Source: Microvelia longipes (Eukaryota > Arthropoda > Insecta > Hemiptera > Veliidae). From it: a stretch of DNA of 64,000 nucleotides. The notes below the pieces were generated by a model, which ran no database searches, was not told the DNA's origin, and saw only the letters and a program-made list of their open reading frames with translations. The stretch lies in assembly GCA_018340805.1 (NCBI GenBank), contig JACMZG010001914.1:41984109-42048108 (forward strand), given 5' to 3'. A program made the position numbers and the translations under genes. Shown piece after piece: positions 20,641-35,846 of this stretch. The first letter of the stretch is position 1. Each line of letters opens with the position of its first letter.

Positions 20641-23188
20641 GCTCACCATATCGGACACGCTAATCGCTTGGATACAGATTCGTTAGAATGCGGCAAAAAT
20701 TAGTATAAGTAAAAAACTGTATTAAAAACTAACACAAAAAGACAAAAATTCAAAGAAATATCATCGGAGATTTAATTAAATGGAAATACCATAAATTTTT
20801 TTAAGAGTAATTAATCAGTAGGGATCTAAAAAGATGCATAAACTGGCGTGAGATATGAGTAAGGTCCGAATGATTTTTATAGTTTCCTATTTTTTCAGTA
20901 TTACTTACTCTGTGTATTTTAAAAAAATATGAGTATTACAACAATTATCACCGGAAATTGAACTAAATAGGCATAAATACTTAGTTTTAAAAAATAAACG
21001 TATTTAATGAGTATTGGTCTGACAAGATGCATAAACTGGCGTGAGATGATGAGTAAGGTCCGAAATAATGTATTTTTAAAACTTGATTTTTATAGTTTCC
21101 TATTTTTTCAGTATTACTTACTCTGTGTATTTTAAAAAAATATGAGTATTACATCAATTATCACCGGAAATTGAACTAAATAGGCATAAATACTTAGTTT
21201 TAAAAAATAAACGTATTTAATGAGTATTGGTCTGACAAGATGCAAAACTGGCGTGAGATGATGAGTAAGGTCCGAAATGATGATTTTTACCGGAACTGTC
21301 CATGAGATGATGCATTTACGACAACCCGTTTCAAAACTTGATTTTTATAGTTTCCTATTTTTTCAGTATTACTTACTCTGTGTATTTTAAAAAATATGAG
21401 TATTACATCAATTATCACCGGAAATTGAACTAAATAGGCATAAATACTTAGTTTTAAAAAATAAACGTATTTAATGAGTATTGGTCTGACAAGATGCATA
21501 AACTGGCGTGAGATGATGAGTAAGGTCCGAAATGATGATTTTACCGGAACTGTCCATGAGATGATGCATTTACGACAACCCGTTTCAAAACTTGATTTTT
21601 ATAGTTTCCTATTTTTTCAGTATTACTTACTCTGTGTATTTTAAAAAATATGAGTATTACATCAATTATCACCGGAAATTGAACTAAATAGGCATAATAC
21701 TTAGTTTTAAAAAATAACGTATTTAATGAGTATTGGTCTGACAAGATGCATAAACTGGCGTGAGATGATGAGTAAGGTCCGAAATGATGTATTTTTACCG
21801 GAACTGTCCATGAGATGATGCATTTACGACAACCCGTTTCAAAACTTGATTTTTATAGTTTCCTATTTTTTCAGTATTACTTACTCTGTGTATTTTAAAA
21901 AATATGAGTATTACATCAGTTATTACCGGAAATTGAACTAAATAGGCATAAATACTTAGTTTTTAAAAAATAAACGTATTTAATGAGTATTGGTCTGACA
22001 AGATGCATAAACTGGCGTGAGATGATGAGTAAGGTCCGAAATGATGTATTTTTACCGGAACTGTCCATGAGATGATGCATTTACGACAACTCGTTTCAAA
22101 ACTTAATTTTTATAGTTTCCTATTTTTTCAGTATTACTTACTCTGTGTATTTTAAAAAATATGAGAATTACATCAATTATCACCGGAAATTGAACTAAAT
22201 AGGCATAAATACTTAGTTTTAAAAAAATAAACGTATTTAATGAGTATTGGTCTGACAAGATGCATAAACTGGCGTGAGATGATGAGTAAGGTCCGAAATG
22301 ATGTATTTTTACCGGAACTGTCCATGAGATGATGCATTTACGACAACCCGTTTCAAAACTTGATTTTTATAGTTTCCTATTTTTTCAGTATTACTTACTC
22401 TGTGTATTTTAAAAAAAATATGAGTATTACATCAATTATCACCGGAAATTGAACTAAATAGGCATAAATACTTAGTTTTAAAAAATAAACGTATTTAATG
22501 AGTATTGGTCTGACAAGATGCATAAACTGGCGTGAGATGATGAGTAAGGTCCGAAATAATGTATTTTTAACTTGATTTTATAGTTTCCTATTTTTTCAGT
22601 ATTACTTACTCTGTGTATTTTAAAAAATATAAGTATTACATCAATTATCACCGGAAATTAAACTAAATAGGCATAAATACTTAGTTTTAAAAATAAACGT
22701 ATTTAATGAGTATTGGTCTGACAAGATGCATAAACTGGCGTGAGATGATGTGTAAGGTCCGAAATGATGATTTTTACCGGAACTGTCCATGAGATGATGC
22801 ATTTCGACAACCCGTTTCAAAACTTGATTTTTAGTTTCCTATTTTTCAGTATTACTTACTCTGTGTATTTTTAAAAAAATATGAGTATTACATCAATTAT
22901 CACCGGAAATTGAACTAAATAGGCATAAATACTTAGTTTTAAAAAAATAAACGTATTTAATGAGTATTGGTCTGACAAGATGCATAAACTGGCGTGAGAT
23001 GATGAGTAAGGTCCGAAATGATGAATTTTTACCGGAACTGTCATGGAGATGATGCATTTACGACAACCCGTTTCAAAACTTGATTTTTATAGTTTCCTAT
23101 TTTTCAGTATTACTTACTCTGTGTATTTAAAAAAATATGAGTATTACATCAATTATCACCGGAAATTGAACTAAATAGGCATAAATAC
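20641..23188 (+). repeat. Satellite array, left arm (about 10 units)
   Basis: Head-to-tail units of about 256 bp. Landmarks per unit are GCATAAACTGGCGTGAGATG, GTAAGGTCCGAAATGATG, CCGGAACTGTCCATGAGATG, CGACAACCCGTTTCAAAAC, TTACTTACTCTGTGTATT, TATCACCGGAAATTGAAC and AATGAGTATTGGTCTGACAA. Some units (near 21060 and 22560) lack a segment of about 45 bp containing CCGGAACTGTCC, giving a 210-bp variant. The first unit (20760-20840) is strongly decayed, as at an array edge. Confidence 0.95.
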
Positions 23189-24188
23189 NNNNNNNNNNNN
23201 NNNNNNNNNNNNNNNNNNNNNNNNNNNNNNNNNNNNNNNNNNNNNNNNNNNNNNNNNNNNNNNNNNNNNNNNNNNNNNNNNNNNNNNNNNNNNNNNNNNN
23301 NNNNNNNNNNNNNNNNNNNNNNNNNNNNNNNNNNNNNNNNNNNNNNNNNNNNNNNNNNNNNNNNNNNNNNNNNNNNNNNNNNNNNNNNNNNNNNNNNNNN
23401 NNNNNNNNNNNNNNNNNNNNNNNNNNNNNNNNNNNNNNNNNNNNNNNNNNNNNNNNNNNNNNNNNNNNNNNNNNNNNNNNNNNNNNNNNNNNNNNNNNNN
23501 NNNNNNNNNNNNNNNNNNNNNNNNNNNNNNNNNNNNNNNNNNNNNNNNNNNNNNNNNNNNNNNNNNNNNNNNNNNNNNNNNNNNNNNNNNNNNNNNNNNN
23601 NNNNNNNNNNNNNNNNNNNNNNNNNNNNNNNNNNNNNNNNNNNNNNNNNNNNNNNNNNNNNNNNNNNNNNNNNNNNNNNNNNNNNNNNNNNNNNNNNNNN
23701 NNNNNNNNNNNNNNNNNNNNNNNNNNNNNNNNNNNNNNNNNNNNNNNNNNNNNNNNNNNNNNNNNNNNNNNNNNNNNNNNNNNNNNNNNNNNNNNNNNNN
23801 NNNNNNNNNNNNNNNNNNNNNNNNNNNNNNNNNNNNNNNNNNNNNNNNNNNNNNNNNNNNNNNNNNNNNNNNNNNNNNNNNNNNNNNNNNNNNNNNNNNN
23901 NNNNNNNNNNNNNNNNNNNNNNNNNNNNNNNNNNNNNNNNNNNNNNNNNNNNNNNNNNNNNNNNNNNNNNNNNNNNNNNNNNNNNNNNNNNNNNNNNNNN
24001 NNNNNNNNNNNNNNNNNNNNNNNNNNNNNNNNNNNNNNNNNNNNNNNNNNNNNNNNNNNNNNNNNNNNNNNNNNNNNNNNNNNNNNNNNNNNNNNNNNNN
24101 NNNNNNNNNNNNNNNNNNNNNNNNNNNNNNNNNNNNNNNNNNNNNNNNNNNNNNNNNNNNNNNNNNNNNNNNNNNNNNNNNNNNNNNN
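23189..24188. other. Assembly gap, 1000 N
   Basis: Exactly 1000 N, so probably a placeholder size. It lies where the satellite changes orientation. True length and content are unknown. Confidence 0.98.
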
Positions 24189-27100
24189 GCATCTTGCAGA
24201 CCAATATCATTAAATACGTTTATTTTTAAACACTAAGTATATGCCTATTTAGTTCAATTTCCTGGTGATAATTGGATGTAAAACCATATTTTTAAAAATA
24301 CACAGAGTAAGTAATACTGAAAAAATAGAAACTATAAAAATCAAGTTTTGAAACGGTTTTGTCGTAAATGCATCATCTCTGGACAGGTTCCGGTAAAAAT
24401 ACATATCATTCGGACCTTACTCATCATCTCACGCCAGTAATGCACTCTTGTCAGACCAATACTCATTAAATAACGTTTATTTTTTAAAACTAAGTTATTT
24501 AGCCTATTTAGTTCAATTTCCGGTGATAATTGATGTAATACCATTTTTTTTTAAAATACACAGAGTAAGTTATACTGAAAAAATAGGAAACTATAAAAAA
24601 TCAAGTTTTGAAACGGGTTGTCGTAAATGCATCATCTCATGGACAGTTCCGTAAAAATACATCATTTCGGACCTTACTCATCATCTCACGCCAGTTTATG
24701 CATCTTGTCAGACCAATACTCATTAAATACGTTTATTTTTTAAAACTAAGTATTTATGCCTATTTAGGTTCAATTTCCGGTATAATAATTGATGTAATAC
24801 TCATATTTTTTAAAATACAACAGAGTGAATTAATACTGAAAAAAGGAAACTATAAAAATCAAGTTTTTGAAACGGGTTGTCGTAAATGCATCATCTCATA
24901 CAGTTCCGGTAAAAAACATCATTTCGGACCTTACTCATCATCTCACGCCAGTTTATGCATCTCGTCAGACTATACTCATTAATACGTTTTATTTTTTAAA
25001 CTAAGTATTTATGCCTATTTAGTTCAATTTCCGGTGATAATTGATGTAATACTCATATTTTTTAAAAAATACACAGAGTGAGTAATACTGAAAAAATAGA
25101 AACTATAAAAATCAAGTTTTGAAACGGTTGTTGTAAATGCATCATCTCATGGCAGTTCCGGAAAAATACATCATTTCGGACCTTACTTCATCATCTCACG
25201 CCAGATTATGCATTCTTGTCAGACCAATACTCATTAAAATACGTTTATTTTTTAAAACTAAGTATTTATGCCTATTTAGTTCAATTTCCCGCGTGATAAT
25301 TGATGTAATACTCATATTTTTTAAAATACATACAGAGTAGTAATACTGAAAAAATAGGAAACATAAAAATCAAGGTTTTGAAACGGGTTGGTCGTAAATG
25401 CATCATCTCATGGACAGTTCCGGTAAAAAACATCATTTTCGGACCTTACTCATCATCTCACGCCAGATTATGCATCTTGTCAGACCAATACTCATTAAAA
25501 CGTTTATTTTTAAAACTAAGTATTTATGCCTATTTAGTCAATTCCGGTGATAAATTGATGTAATACTCATATTTTTTTAAAATACACAGAGTAAGTAATA
25601 CTGAAAAAAATAGGAAATAAAAATCAAGTTTTGAAACGGGTTGTCGTAAATGCATCATCTCATGGACAGTTCCGGTAAAAAATACATCATTTCGGACCTT
25701 ACTCATCATCTCACGCCAGTTTATGCATCTGTCAGACCAATACTCATTAAATACGTTTATTTTTTAAAACTAAGTAATTTATGCCTATTTAGTTCAATTT
25801 CCGGTGATAATTGATGTAATACTCATATTTTTTAAAATACACAGAGTAAGTAATACGAAAAAATAGGAAACTATAAAAATCAAGTTTTGAAACGGTTGTC
25901 GTAAATGCATCATCTCATGGACAGTTCCGGTAAAAATCATCATTTCGGACCTTACTCATCATCTCACGCCAGTTATGCATCTTGTCAGACCAATACTCAT
26001 AAAATACGTTTATTTTTTAAAACCTAAGTATTTATGCCTTTAGTTCAATTTCCGTGATAATTGATGTAATACGCATATTTTTTAAAATACACAGAGTAAG
26101 TAATACTGAAAAAATAGGAAACTATAAAAATCAAGTTTTGAAACGGGTTGTCGTAAATGCATCATCTCATGGACAGTTCCGGTAAAAATACATCATTTCG
26201 GACCTTACTCATCATCTCACGCCAGTTTATGCATCTTGTCAGACCAATACTCATTAAATACGTTTATTTTTAAAACTAAGTATTTATGCCTATTTAGTTC
26301 AATTTCCGGTGATAATTGATGTAATTCCTCATATTTTTTAAAATACACAGAGTAAGTAATACTGAAAAAATAGGAAACAAACTATAAAAATCAAGTTTTG
26401 AAACAAGTTGTTGTAAATGCATTATCTCATGGACAGTTCCGGTAAAAATACATCATTTCGGACCTTACTCATCATCTCACGCCAGTTATGCATCTGTCCA
26501 GACCAATACTCATTAATCCGTTTATTTTTAAAAACTAAGTATATATGCCAATTTAGTTCAATTTCCGGTGATAATTGATGTAATACTTATATTTTTTAAA
26601 AATACACAGAGTAATTAATACTGAAAAAATAGGAAACTATAAAAATCAAGTTTTGAAACGGGGTGTCGTAAATGCATCATCTCATGGACAGTTCGGTAAA
26701 AATTCATCATTTCGGACCTTACTCATCATCTCACGCCAGTTTATGCATCTTGTCAGACAAACTTCATTAAATACGTTTATTTTTTAAAACTAAGTATTTA
26801 TGCCTATTTAGTTCAATTTCCGGTGATAATTGATGTAATACTCATATTTTTTTAAAATACACAGAGTAAGTAATACTGAAAAAATAGGAAACTATAAAAA
26901 TCAAGTTTTGAAACGGGTTGTCGTAAATGCATCATCTCATGGACAGTTCCGGTAAAAATACATCATTTCGGACCTTACTCATCATCTCACGCCAGTTATG
27001 CATCTTGTCAGACCAATACTCATTAAATACGTTTATTTTTTAAAACTAAGTATTTATGCCTATTTAGTTCAATTTCCGGTGATAATTGATGTAATACTCA

Positions 27101-30100
27101 TATTTTTTTAAAACACAGAGTAAGTAATACTGAAAAAATAGGAAACTATAAAAATCAAGTTTTGAAACGGGTTGTCGTAAATGCATCATCTCATGGACAG
27201 TTCCGGTAAAAATACATCATTTCGGACCTTACTCATCATCTCACGCCAGTTTATGCATCTTGTCAGACCAATACTCATTAAATACGTTTATTTTTTAAAA
27301 CTAAGTATTTATGCCTATTTAGTTCAATTTCCGGTGATAATTGATGTAATACTCATATTTTTTTAAAATACACAGAGTAAGTAATACTGAAAAATAGGAA
27401 ACTATAAAAATCAAGTTTTGAAATGGGTTGTCGTAAATGCATCATCTCATGACAGTTCCGGTAAAAATACATCATTTCGGACCTTACTCATCATCTCACG
27501 CCAGTTTATGCATCTTGTCAGACCAATACTCATTAAATACGTTTATTTTTTAAAACTAAGTATTTATGCCTATTTAGTTCAATTTCCGGTGATAATTGAT
27601 GTAATACTCATATTTTTTTTAAAATACACAGAGTAAGTAATACTGAAAAAATAGGAAACTATAAAAATCAAGTTTTGAAACGGGTTGTCGTAAATGCATC
27701 ATCTCATGGACAGTTCCGGTAAAAATACATCATTCGGACCTTACTCATCATCTCACGCCAGTTTATGCATCTTGTCAGACCAATACTCATTAAATACGTT
27801 TATTTTTTAAAAACTAAGTATTTATGCCTATTTAGTTCAATTTCCGGTGATAATTGATGTAATACTCATATTTTTTTAAATACACAGAGTAAGTAATACT
27901 GAAAAAATAGGAAACTATAAAAATCAAGTTTTGAAACGGGTTGTCGTAAATGCATCATCTCATGGACAGTTCCGGTAAAAATTCATCATTTCGGACCTTA
28001 CTCATCATCTCACCAGTTATGCATCTTGTCAGACTAATACTCATTAAATACGTTTATTTTTTAAAAACTAAGTATTTATGCCTATTTAGTTCAATTTCCG
28101 GTGATAATTGATGTAATACTCATATTTTTTTAAAATACACAGAGTAAGTAATACTGAAAAAATAGGAAAACTATAAAAATCAAGTTTTGAAAGGTTGTCG
28201 TAAATGCATCATCTCATGGACAGTTCCGGTAAAAACATCATTTCGGACCTTACTCATCATCTCACGCCAGTTATGCATCTTGTCAGACCAATACTCATAA
28301 ATACGTTTATTTTTTAAAACTAAGTATTTATGCCTATTTAGTTCAATTTCCGGTGATAATTGATGTAATACTCATATTTTTTTAAAATACACAGAGTAAG
28401 TAATACTGAAAAAATAGGAAACTATAAAAATCAAGTTTTGAAACGGGTTGTCGTAAATGCATCATCTCATGGACAGTTCCGGTAAAAATACATCATTTCG
28501 GACCTTACTCATCATCTCACGCCAGTTATGCATCTTGTCAGACCAATACTCATAAATACGTTTATTTTTAAAAACTAAGTATTATGCCTATTAGTTCAAT
28601 TTCCGGATAATTGATGTAATACTCATATTTTTTTAAAAATACACAGAGTAAGTAATACTGAAAAAATAGGAAACTAAAAAATCAAGTTTTAAAAGGTTGT
28701 CGTAAATGCATCATCTCATGGACAGTTCCGGTAAAAATACATCATTTCGGACCTTACTCATCATCTCACGCCAGTTTATGCATCTTGTCAGACCAATACT
28801 CATTAAATACGTTATTTTTTAAAACTAAGTATTTATGCCTATTTAGTTCAATTTCCGTGATAATTGATGTAATACTCATATTTTTTTAAAATACACAGAG
28901 TAAGTAATACTGAAAAAATAGGAAACTATAAAAATCAAGTTTTGAAACAGGTTGTCGTAAATGCATCATCTCATGGACAGTTCCGGTAAAATACATCATT
29001 TCGGACCTTACTCATCATCTCACGCCAGTTTATGCATCTGTCAGACCAATACTCATTAAATACGTTTATTTTTTAAAACTAAGTATTTATGCCTATTTAG
29101 TTCAATTTCCGGTGATAATTGATGTAATACTTATATTTTTTTAAAATACACAGAGTAAGTAATACTGAAAAAATAGGAAACTATAAAAATCAAGTTTTGA
29201 AACGGGTTGTCGTAAATGCATCATCTCATGGACAGTTCCGGTAAAAATACATCATTTCGGACCTTACTCATCATCTCACGCCAGTTATGCATCTTGTCAG
29301 ACCAATACTCATTAAATACGTTTATTTTTAAAAACTAAGTATTTATGCCTATTTAGTTCAATTTCCGGTGATAATGATGTAATACTCATATTTTTTTAAA
29401 ATACAACAGAGTAATTAATACTGAAAAAATAGGAAACTATAAAAATCAAGTTTTGAAATGGGTTGTCGTAAATGCATCATCTCATGGACAGTTCCGGTAA
29501 AAATACATCATTTCGGACCTTACTCATCATCTCACGCCAGTTTATGCATCTTGTCAGACCAATACTCATTAAATACGTTATTTTTAAACTAAGTATTATG
29601 CCTATTTAGTTCAATTTCCGGTGATAATTGATGTAATACTCATATTTTTTTAAAATACACAGAGTAAGTATACTGAAAAAAATAGGAAATATAAAAATCA
29701 AGTTTGAAACGGGTTGTCGTAAATGCATCATCTCATGGACAGTTCCGGTAAAAATACATCATTTCGGACCTTACTCATCATCTCACGCCAGTTTATGCAT
29801 CTTGTCAGACCAATACTCATTAAATACGTTTATTTTTTAAAACTAAGTATTATGCCTATTTAGTTCATTTCCGGTGATAATTGATGTAAATACTCATATT
29901 TTATAAAATACACAGAGTAAGTAATACTGAAAAAAAGGAAACTATAAAAATCAAGTTTTGAAACGGGTTGTCGTAAATGCATCATCTCATGGACAGTTCC
30001 GGTAAAAATTCATCATTTCGGACCTTACTCATCATCTCACGCCAGTTTATGCATCTTGTCAGACCAATACTCATAAATACGTTTATTTTTAAAACTAAGT

Positions 30101-33100
30101 ATTTATGCCTATTTAGTTCAATTTCCGGTGATAATTGATGTAATACTCATATTTTTTTAAATACACAGAGTAATAATACTGAAAAAATAGGAAACATAAA
30201 AATCAAGTTTTGAAACGGGTTGTCGTAAATGCATCATCTCATGGACAGTTCCGGTAAAAATACATCATTTCGGACCTTACTCATCATCTCACACGCCAGT
30301 TATGCATCTTGTCAGACCAATCTCATAAATACGTTTATTTTTTAAAACTAAGTATTTATGCCTATTTAGTTCAATTTCCGGTGATAATTGATGTAATACT
30401 CATATTTTTTTAAAAATACACAGAGTAAGTAATACTGAAAAAATAGGAAACTATAAAAATCAAGTTTTGAAACGGGTTGTCGTAAATGCATCATCTCATG
30501 GACAGTTCCGGTAAAAATACATCATTTCGGACCTTACTCATCATCTCACGCCAGTTTATGCATCTTGTCAGACCAATACTCATTAAATACGTTTATTTTT
30601 TAAAACTAAGTATTTATGCCTATTTAGTTCAATTTCCGGTGATAATTGATGTAATACTTATATTTTTTAAAATACACAGAGTAAATAATACTGAAAAATT
30701 AGGAAACTATAAAAATCAAGTTTTGAAATGGGTTGTCGTAAATGCATCATCTCATGGACAGTTCCGGTAAAAATACATCATTTCGGACCTTACTCATCAT
30801 CTCACGCCAGTTATGCATCTGTCAGACCAATACTCATTAAATACGTTTATTTTTTAAAAACTAAGTATTATGCCTATTTAGTTCAATTTCTGGTGATAAT
30901 TGATGTAATACGCATATTTTTTAAAATACACATAGTAAGTAATACTGAAAAAATAGGAAACTATAAAAATCAAGTTTTGAAACGGGTTGTCGTAAATGCA
31001 TCATCTCATGGCAGTTCCGGTAAAAAATTCATCATTTCGGACCTTACTCATCATCTCACGCCATTTATCATCTTTGTGTCAGACCAATACTCATAAATAC
31101 GTTTATTTTTTTAAAACTAAGTATTTATGCCTATTTAGTTCAATTTCCGGTGATAATTGATGTAATACTCATATTTTTTAAAATACAAGAGTAAGTAATA
31201 CTGAAAAAATAGGAAACTATAAAAATCAAGTTTTGAAATGGGTTGTCGTAAATGCATCATCTCATGACAGTTCCGGTAAAAATACATCATTTCGGACCTT
31301 ACTCATCATCTCACGCCAGTTTATGCATCTTGTCAGACCAATACTCATTAAATACGTTTATTTTTTAAAACTAAGTATTTATGCCTATTTAGTTCAATTT
31401 CCGTTGGTAATTGATGTAAACTTATATTTTTTAAAATACACAGAGTAAGTAATACTGAAAAAATAGGAAACTATAAAAATCAAGTTTTTGACACGGGCTG
31501 TCGTAAATGCATCATCTCATGGACAGTTCCGGTAAAAATTCATCATTTCGGACCTTACTCATCATCTCACGCCGTTATGCATCTTGTCAGACCAATACTC
31601 ATTAAATACGTTTATTTTTTAAAACTAAGTATTTTATGCCTATTTAGTTCAATTTCCGGTGATAATTGATGTAACTCATATTTTTTTAAAATACACAGAG
31701 TAAGTTAATACTGAAAAAAATAGGAAACTATAAAAATCAAGTTTGAAACGGGTTGTCGTAAATGCATCATCTCATGGACAGTTCCGGTAAAAATACATCA
31801 TTTCGGACCTTACTCATCATCTCACGCCAGTTTATGCATCTGTCAGACAAATACTCATTAAAATACGTTTATTTTTTAAAACTAAGTATTTATGCTATTT
31901 AGTTCAATTTCCGGTGATAATTGATGTAATACTCATATTTTTTTAAAATACACAGAGTAATTAATACTGAAAAAATAGGAAACTATAAAAATCAAGTTTT
32001 GAAACGGGTTGTCGTAAATGCATCATCTCATGGACAGTTCCGGTAAAAAGACATCATTTCGGACCTTACTCATCATCTCACGCCAGTTTATGCATCTTGT
32101 CAGACCAATACTCATTAAATACGTTTATTTTTAAACTAAGTATTTATGCCTATTTAGTTCAATTTCCGGTGATAATTGATGTAATACTCATATTTTTTTA
32201 AATACACAGAGTAAGTAATACTGAAAAAATAGGAAACTATAAAAATCAAAGTTTTGAAACGGGTTTCGTAAATGCATCATCTCATGGACAGTCCGGTAAA
32301 AATACATCATTTCGGACCTTACTCATCATCTCACGCCAGTTTTGCATCTTGTCAGACCAATACTCATTAAATACGTTTATTTTTTAAAACTAAGTATTTA
32401 TGCTATTTAGTTTCAATTCCGGTGATAATTGATGTATATAACATATTTTTAAAATACACAGAGTAAAGTAATACTGAAAAAATAGAAACTATAAAAATCA
32501 AGTTTTAATAACGGGTTGTCGTAAATGCATCATCTCATGGACAGTTCCGGTAAAAATACTCATTTCGGACCTTACTCATCATCTCACGCCAGTAATAGCA
32601 TTCTGTCAGACCAATACTCATTAAATACGTTTATTTTTTAAAACTAAGTATTTATGCCTATTTAGTTCAATTTCCGGTGTAATTGATGTAATAAACATAT
32701 TTTTTTTAAAATACACAGAGAAAGTAATACTGAAAAAATAGGAAACTTATAAAAATCAAGTTTACGAACGGGTGTCGTAAATGCCATCATCTCATGGACA
32801 GTTCCGGTAAAATACATCATTTCGGACCTTACTCATCATCTCACCCAGTTATGCATTCTTGTCAGACCAATACTCATTAAATACGTTTATTTTTTTAAAA
32901 ACTAAGTATTTATGCTATTACGTTCAATTTCCGTGATAATTGGATGTAATACTACATATTTTTATAAAATACACAGAGTAATTAATACTGAAAAAATAGA
33001 AACTATAAAAATCAAGTTTTGAAACGGTTGTCGTAAATGCATCATCTCATGGACAGTTCCGTAAAAAAATCATTTCGGACCTTACTCATCATCTCACGCC

Positions 33101-34150
33101 AGATTATGCATCTTGTCAGACCAATACTCATTAAATACGTTTTTTTTAAAACTAAGTATTATCCTATTTAGTTCAATTTCCGGTGATAATTGATGTAATA
33201 CTCATATTTTTTTTAAAATACACAGAGTAAGTAACTGAAAAAATAGGAAACTATTAAAATCAAGTTTTGAAACGGGTTGTCGTAAATGCATCATCTCATG
33301 GACAGTTCCGGTAAAAAATACATCATTTCGGACCTTACTCATCATCTCACGCCAGTATATGCATCTTGTCAGACCAATACTCATTAAATACGTATTTTTT
33401 AAAACTAAGTATTATGCCTATTTAGTTCAATTTCCGGTGATAATTGATGTAATACTCATATTTTTTTAAAATACACAGAGTAATAATACTGAAAAAATAG
33501 GAAAACTATAAAATCAAAGTTTTGAAACGGGTTGTCGTAAATGCATCATCTCATGGACAGTTCGGTAAAAACATCATTTCGGACCTTACTCATCATCTCA
33601 CGCCAGATTATGCATCTTGTCAGACCAATACTCATTAAATACGTTTATTTTTAAAAACTAAGTATTTATGCCTATTTAGTTCAATTTCCGGTGATAATTG
33701 ATTAATACTCATTTTTTTTAAATACACAGAGTAAGTAATACTGAAAAATATAGAAAACTATAAAAATTCAAGTTTTGAAACGGGTTGTCGTAAATGCATC
33801 ATCATCTCATGACAGTTCCGGTAAAAAATACATCATTTCGGACCTACTCATCATCTCACGCCAGTTTATGCATCTTGTCAGACCAATACTCATTAAATAC
33901 GTTTATTTTTTAAAACTAAGTATTTATGCCTATTTAGTTCAATTTCCGGTGATAATTGATGTAATACTCATATTTTTTAAAATACACAGAGTAAGTAATA
34001 CTGAAAAAATAGGAAACTATAAAAATCAAGTTTTGAAACGGGTTGTCGTAAATGCATCATCTATGCATTCCGGTAAAAATACATCATTTCGGACCTTACT
34101 CATCATCTACGCCAGTTTATGCATCTCGTCAGACTAATACTGTATGGATA
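24189..34150 (-). repeat. Satellite array, right arm (about 39 units, inverted)
   Basis: Same unit as the left arm but reverse-complemented (CATCATCTCACGCCAG, GTCAGACCAATACTCATTAA, CAATTTCCGGTGATAATTGA, CCATGAGATGATGCAT as its complement). I counted about 39 repeats of the CTCATCATCTCACGCCAG block at spacing near 255. Many single-base indels, often in homopolymers, scatter through the arm, more at both ends than in the middle. Short open frames in the units are by-products of the repeat, not genes. Confidence 0.95.
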
Positions 34151-34867
<717 letters not shown>

Positions 34868-34868
34868 A

Positions 34869-35428
34869 AAGTCTCGCGAAACGTATTTTTCGTCATTAGG
34901 GACCTCTGAACGGATTTGGTCGTGGTCCGAGTTCGAATTCCGCCATGACGCCTATCCCATTAGCCGAATTTCCAAAGGAAATTCGCAAAACGTAAAAAAG
35001 CGGAAAATTATACAATGAGTTGAAATTTGGTACAAGTATACATTTTATAAATAAGTAGACCAAGTTTCGTTTTAATACGACAAGTTTTGAGCGTGGTTAG
35101 TGCTGTATGGGTGACCGCTGAGAATAAAACGGATCTATTTACTATCTGAGAATAAGCGAAGCGAGTCGGAAGACGTATTGCAGTTTAAAATTTGGCGAAT
35201 TGTATATTCTTTTAACCAGTGAAGCGAGTCTGAATATGGAAAATCAATGCAGCGAATCCGATGCAATGAGGAAAAGTTTCGAGGTACCCGCGTACCGGAT
35301 TTTTTAGCGAATTTCCTTTGGAAATTCGCCTAATGGGATAGGCGTCATGGCGGAATTTGAACCTCGGACCACGACACAAATCCGTTTCAGAGGTCCTAAT
35401 GACGAAAAAATACGTTTCGCGAGACTTA
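34869..35428. mobile_element. TIR element nested in the (TA)n tract
   Basis: 118- to 122-bp inverted ends (34869-34986 and 35307-35428) with GTCTCGCGAAACGTATTTTT, GTCATTAGGGACCTC, GTCGTGGTCCGAGTTCGAAT, CATGACGCCTATCCCATTAG and AATTTCCAAAGGAAATTCGC. The interior (34995-35306) is an R1 5S-bearing segment. TA repeats lie on both sides, so the target was the microsatellite. GAGTTCGAATTCC resembles a pol III box B inside each TIR. No transposase. Confidence 0.88.
34995..35306 (+). mobile_element. R1 segment with 5S-like motif, inside the TIR element
   Basis: GAGTTGAAATTTGGTACAAG and TTTTAATACGACAAG precede GTGGTTAGTGCTGTATGGGT, GACCGCTGAGAATAAAAC, two GCGAAGCGAGTC rounds, GCGAATCCGATGCAATGAGG and GGTACCCGCGTACCGGAT. 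Confidence 0.78.
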
Positions 35429-35622
<194 letters not shown>

Positions 35623-35624
35623 AT

Positions 35625-35846
35625 ATATTTCTAGACACTTTCTTGTAAACACTCTATCTTTCGAAACGGATTAATATTTTTTGATTAAACTTGTACAAAA
35701 TCAACCTTGGGGAGGACACGAACCCTATTGAAAACCAGGTTTCGGTGACGTCATTAACCCGGTTGCTGAGTCAGCGAAATTTCAAAAAAATCGGAAAATT
35801 CAGGTTAACATTTTTCGCCGCGAAAAAGTCAATATTAATGTTTTTT
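35625..35846 (+). repeat. Right inverted arm of the 16-kb palindromic block (R1 sequence)
   Basis: Inverted partner of 19654-19880, with CTAGACACTTTCTTG, GGGGAGGACACGAACCC, GTGACGTCATTAACCCGG, TTTTTCGCCGCG and GTCAATATTAATG. Confidence 0.88.

Noticed and set aside
23149..24210. 353-codon open frame on the minus strand
   Set aside because: Almost entirely translated from N; only satellite sequence at the ends.
24448..34137. Many 60-124-aa frames such as those at 24608, 30486 and 33775
   Set aside because: They are repeated translations of the satellite unit, disrupted by random indels, with no protein-like conservation.
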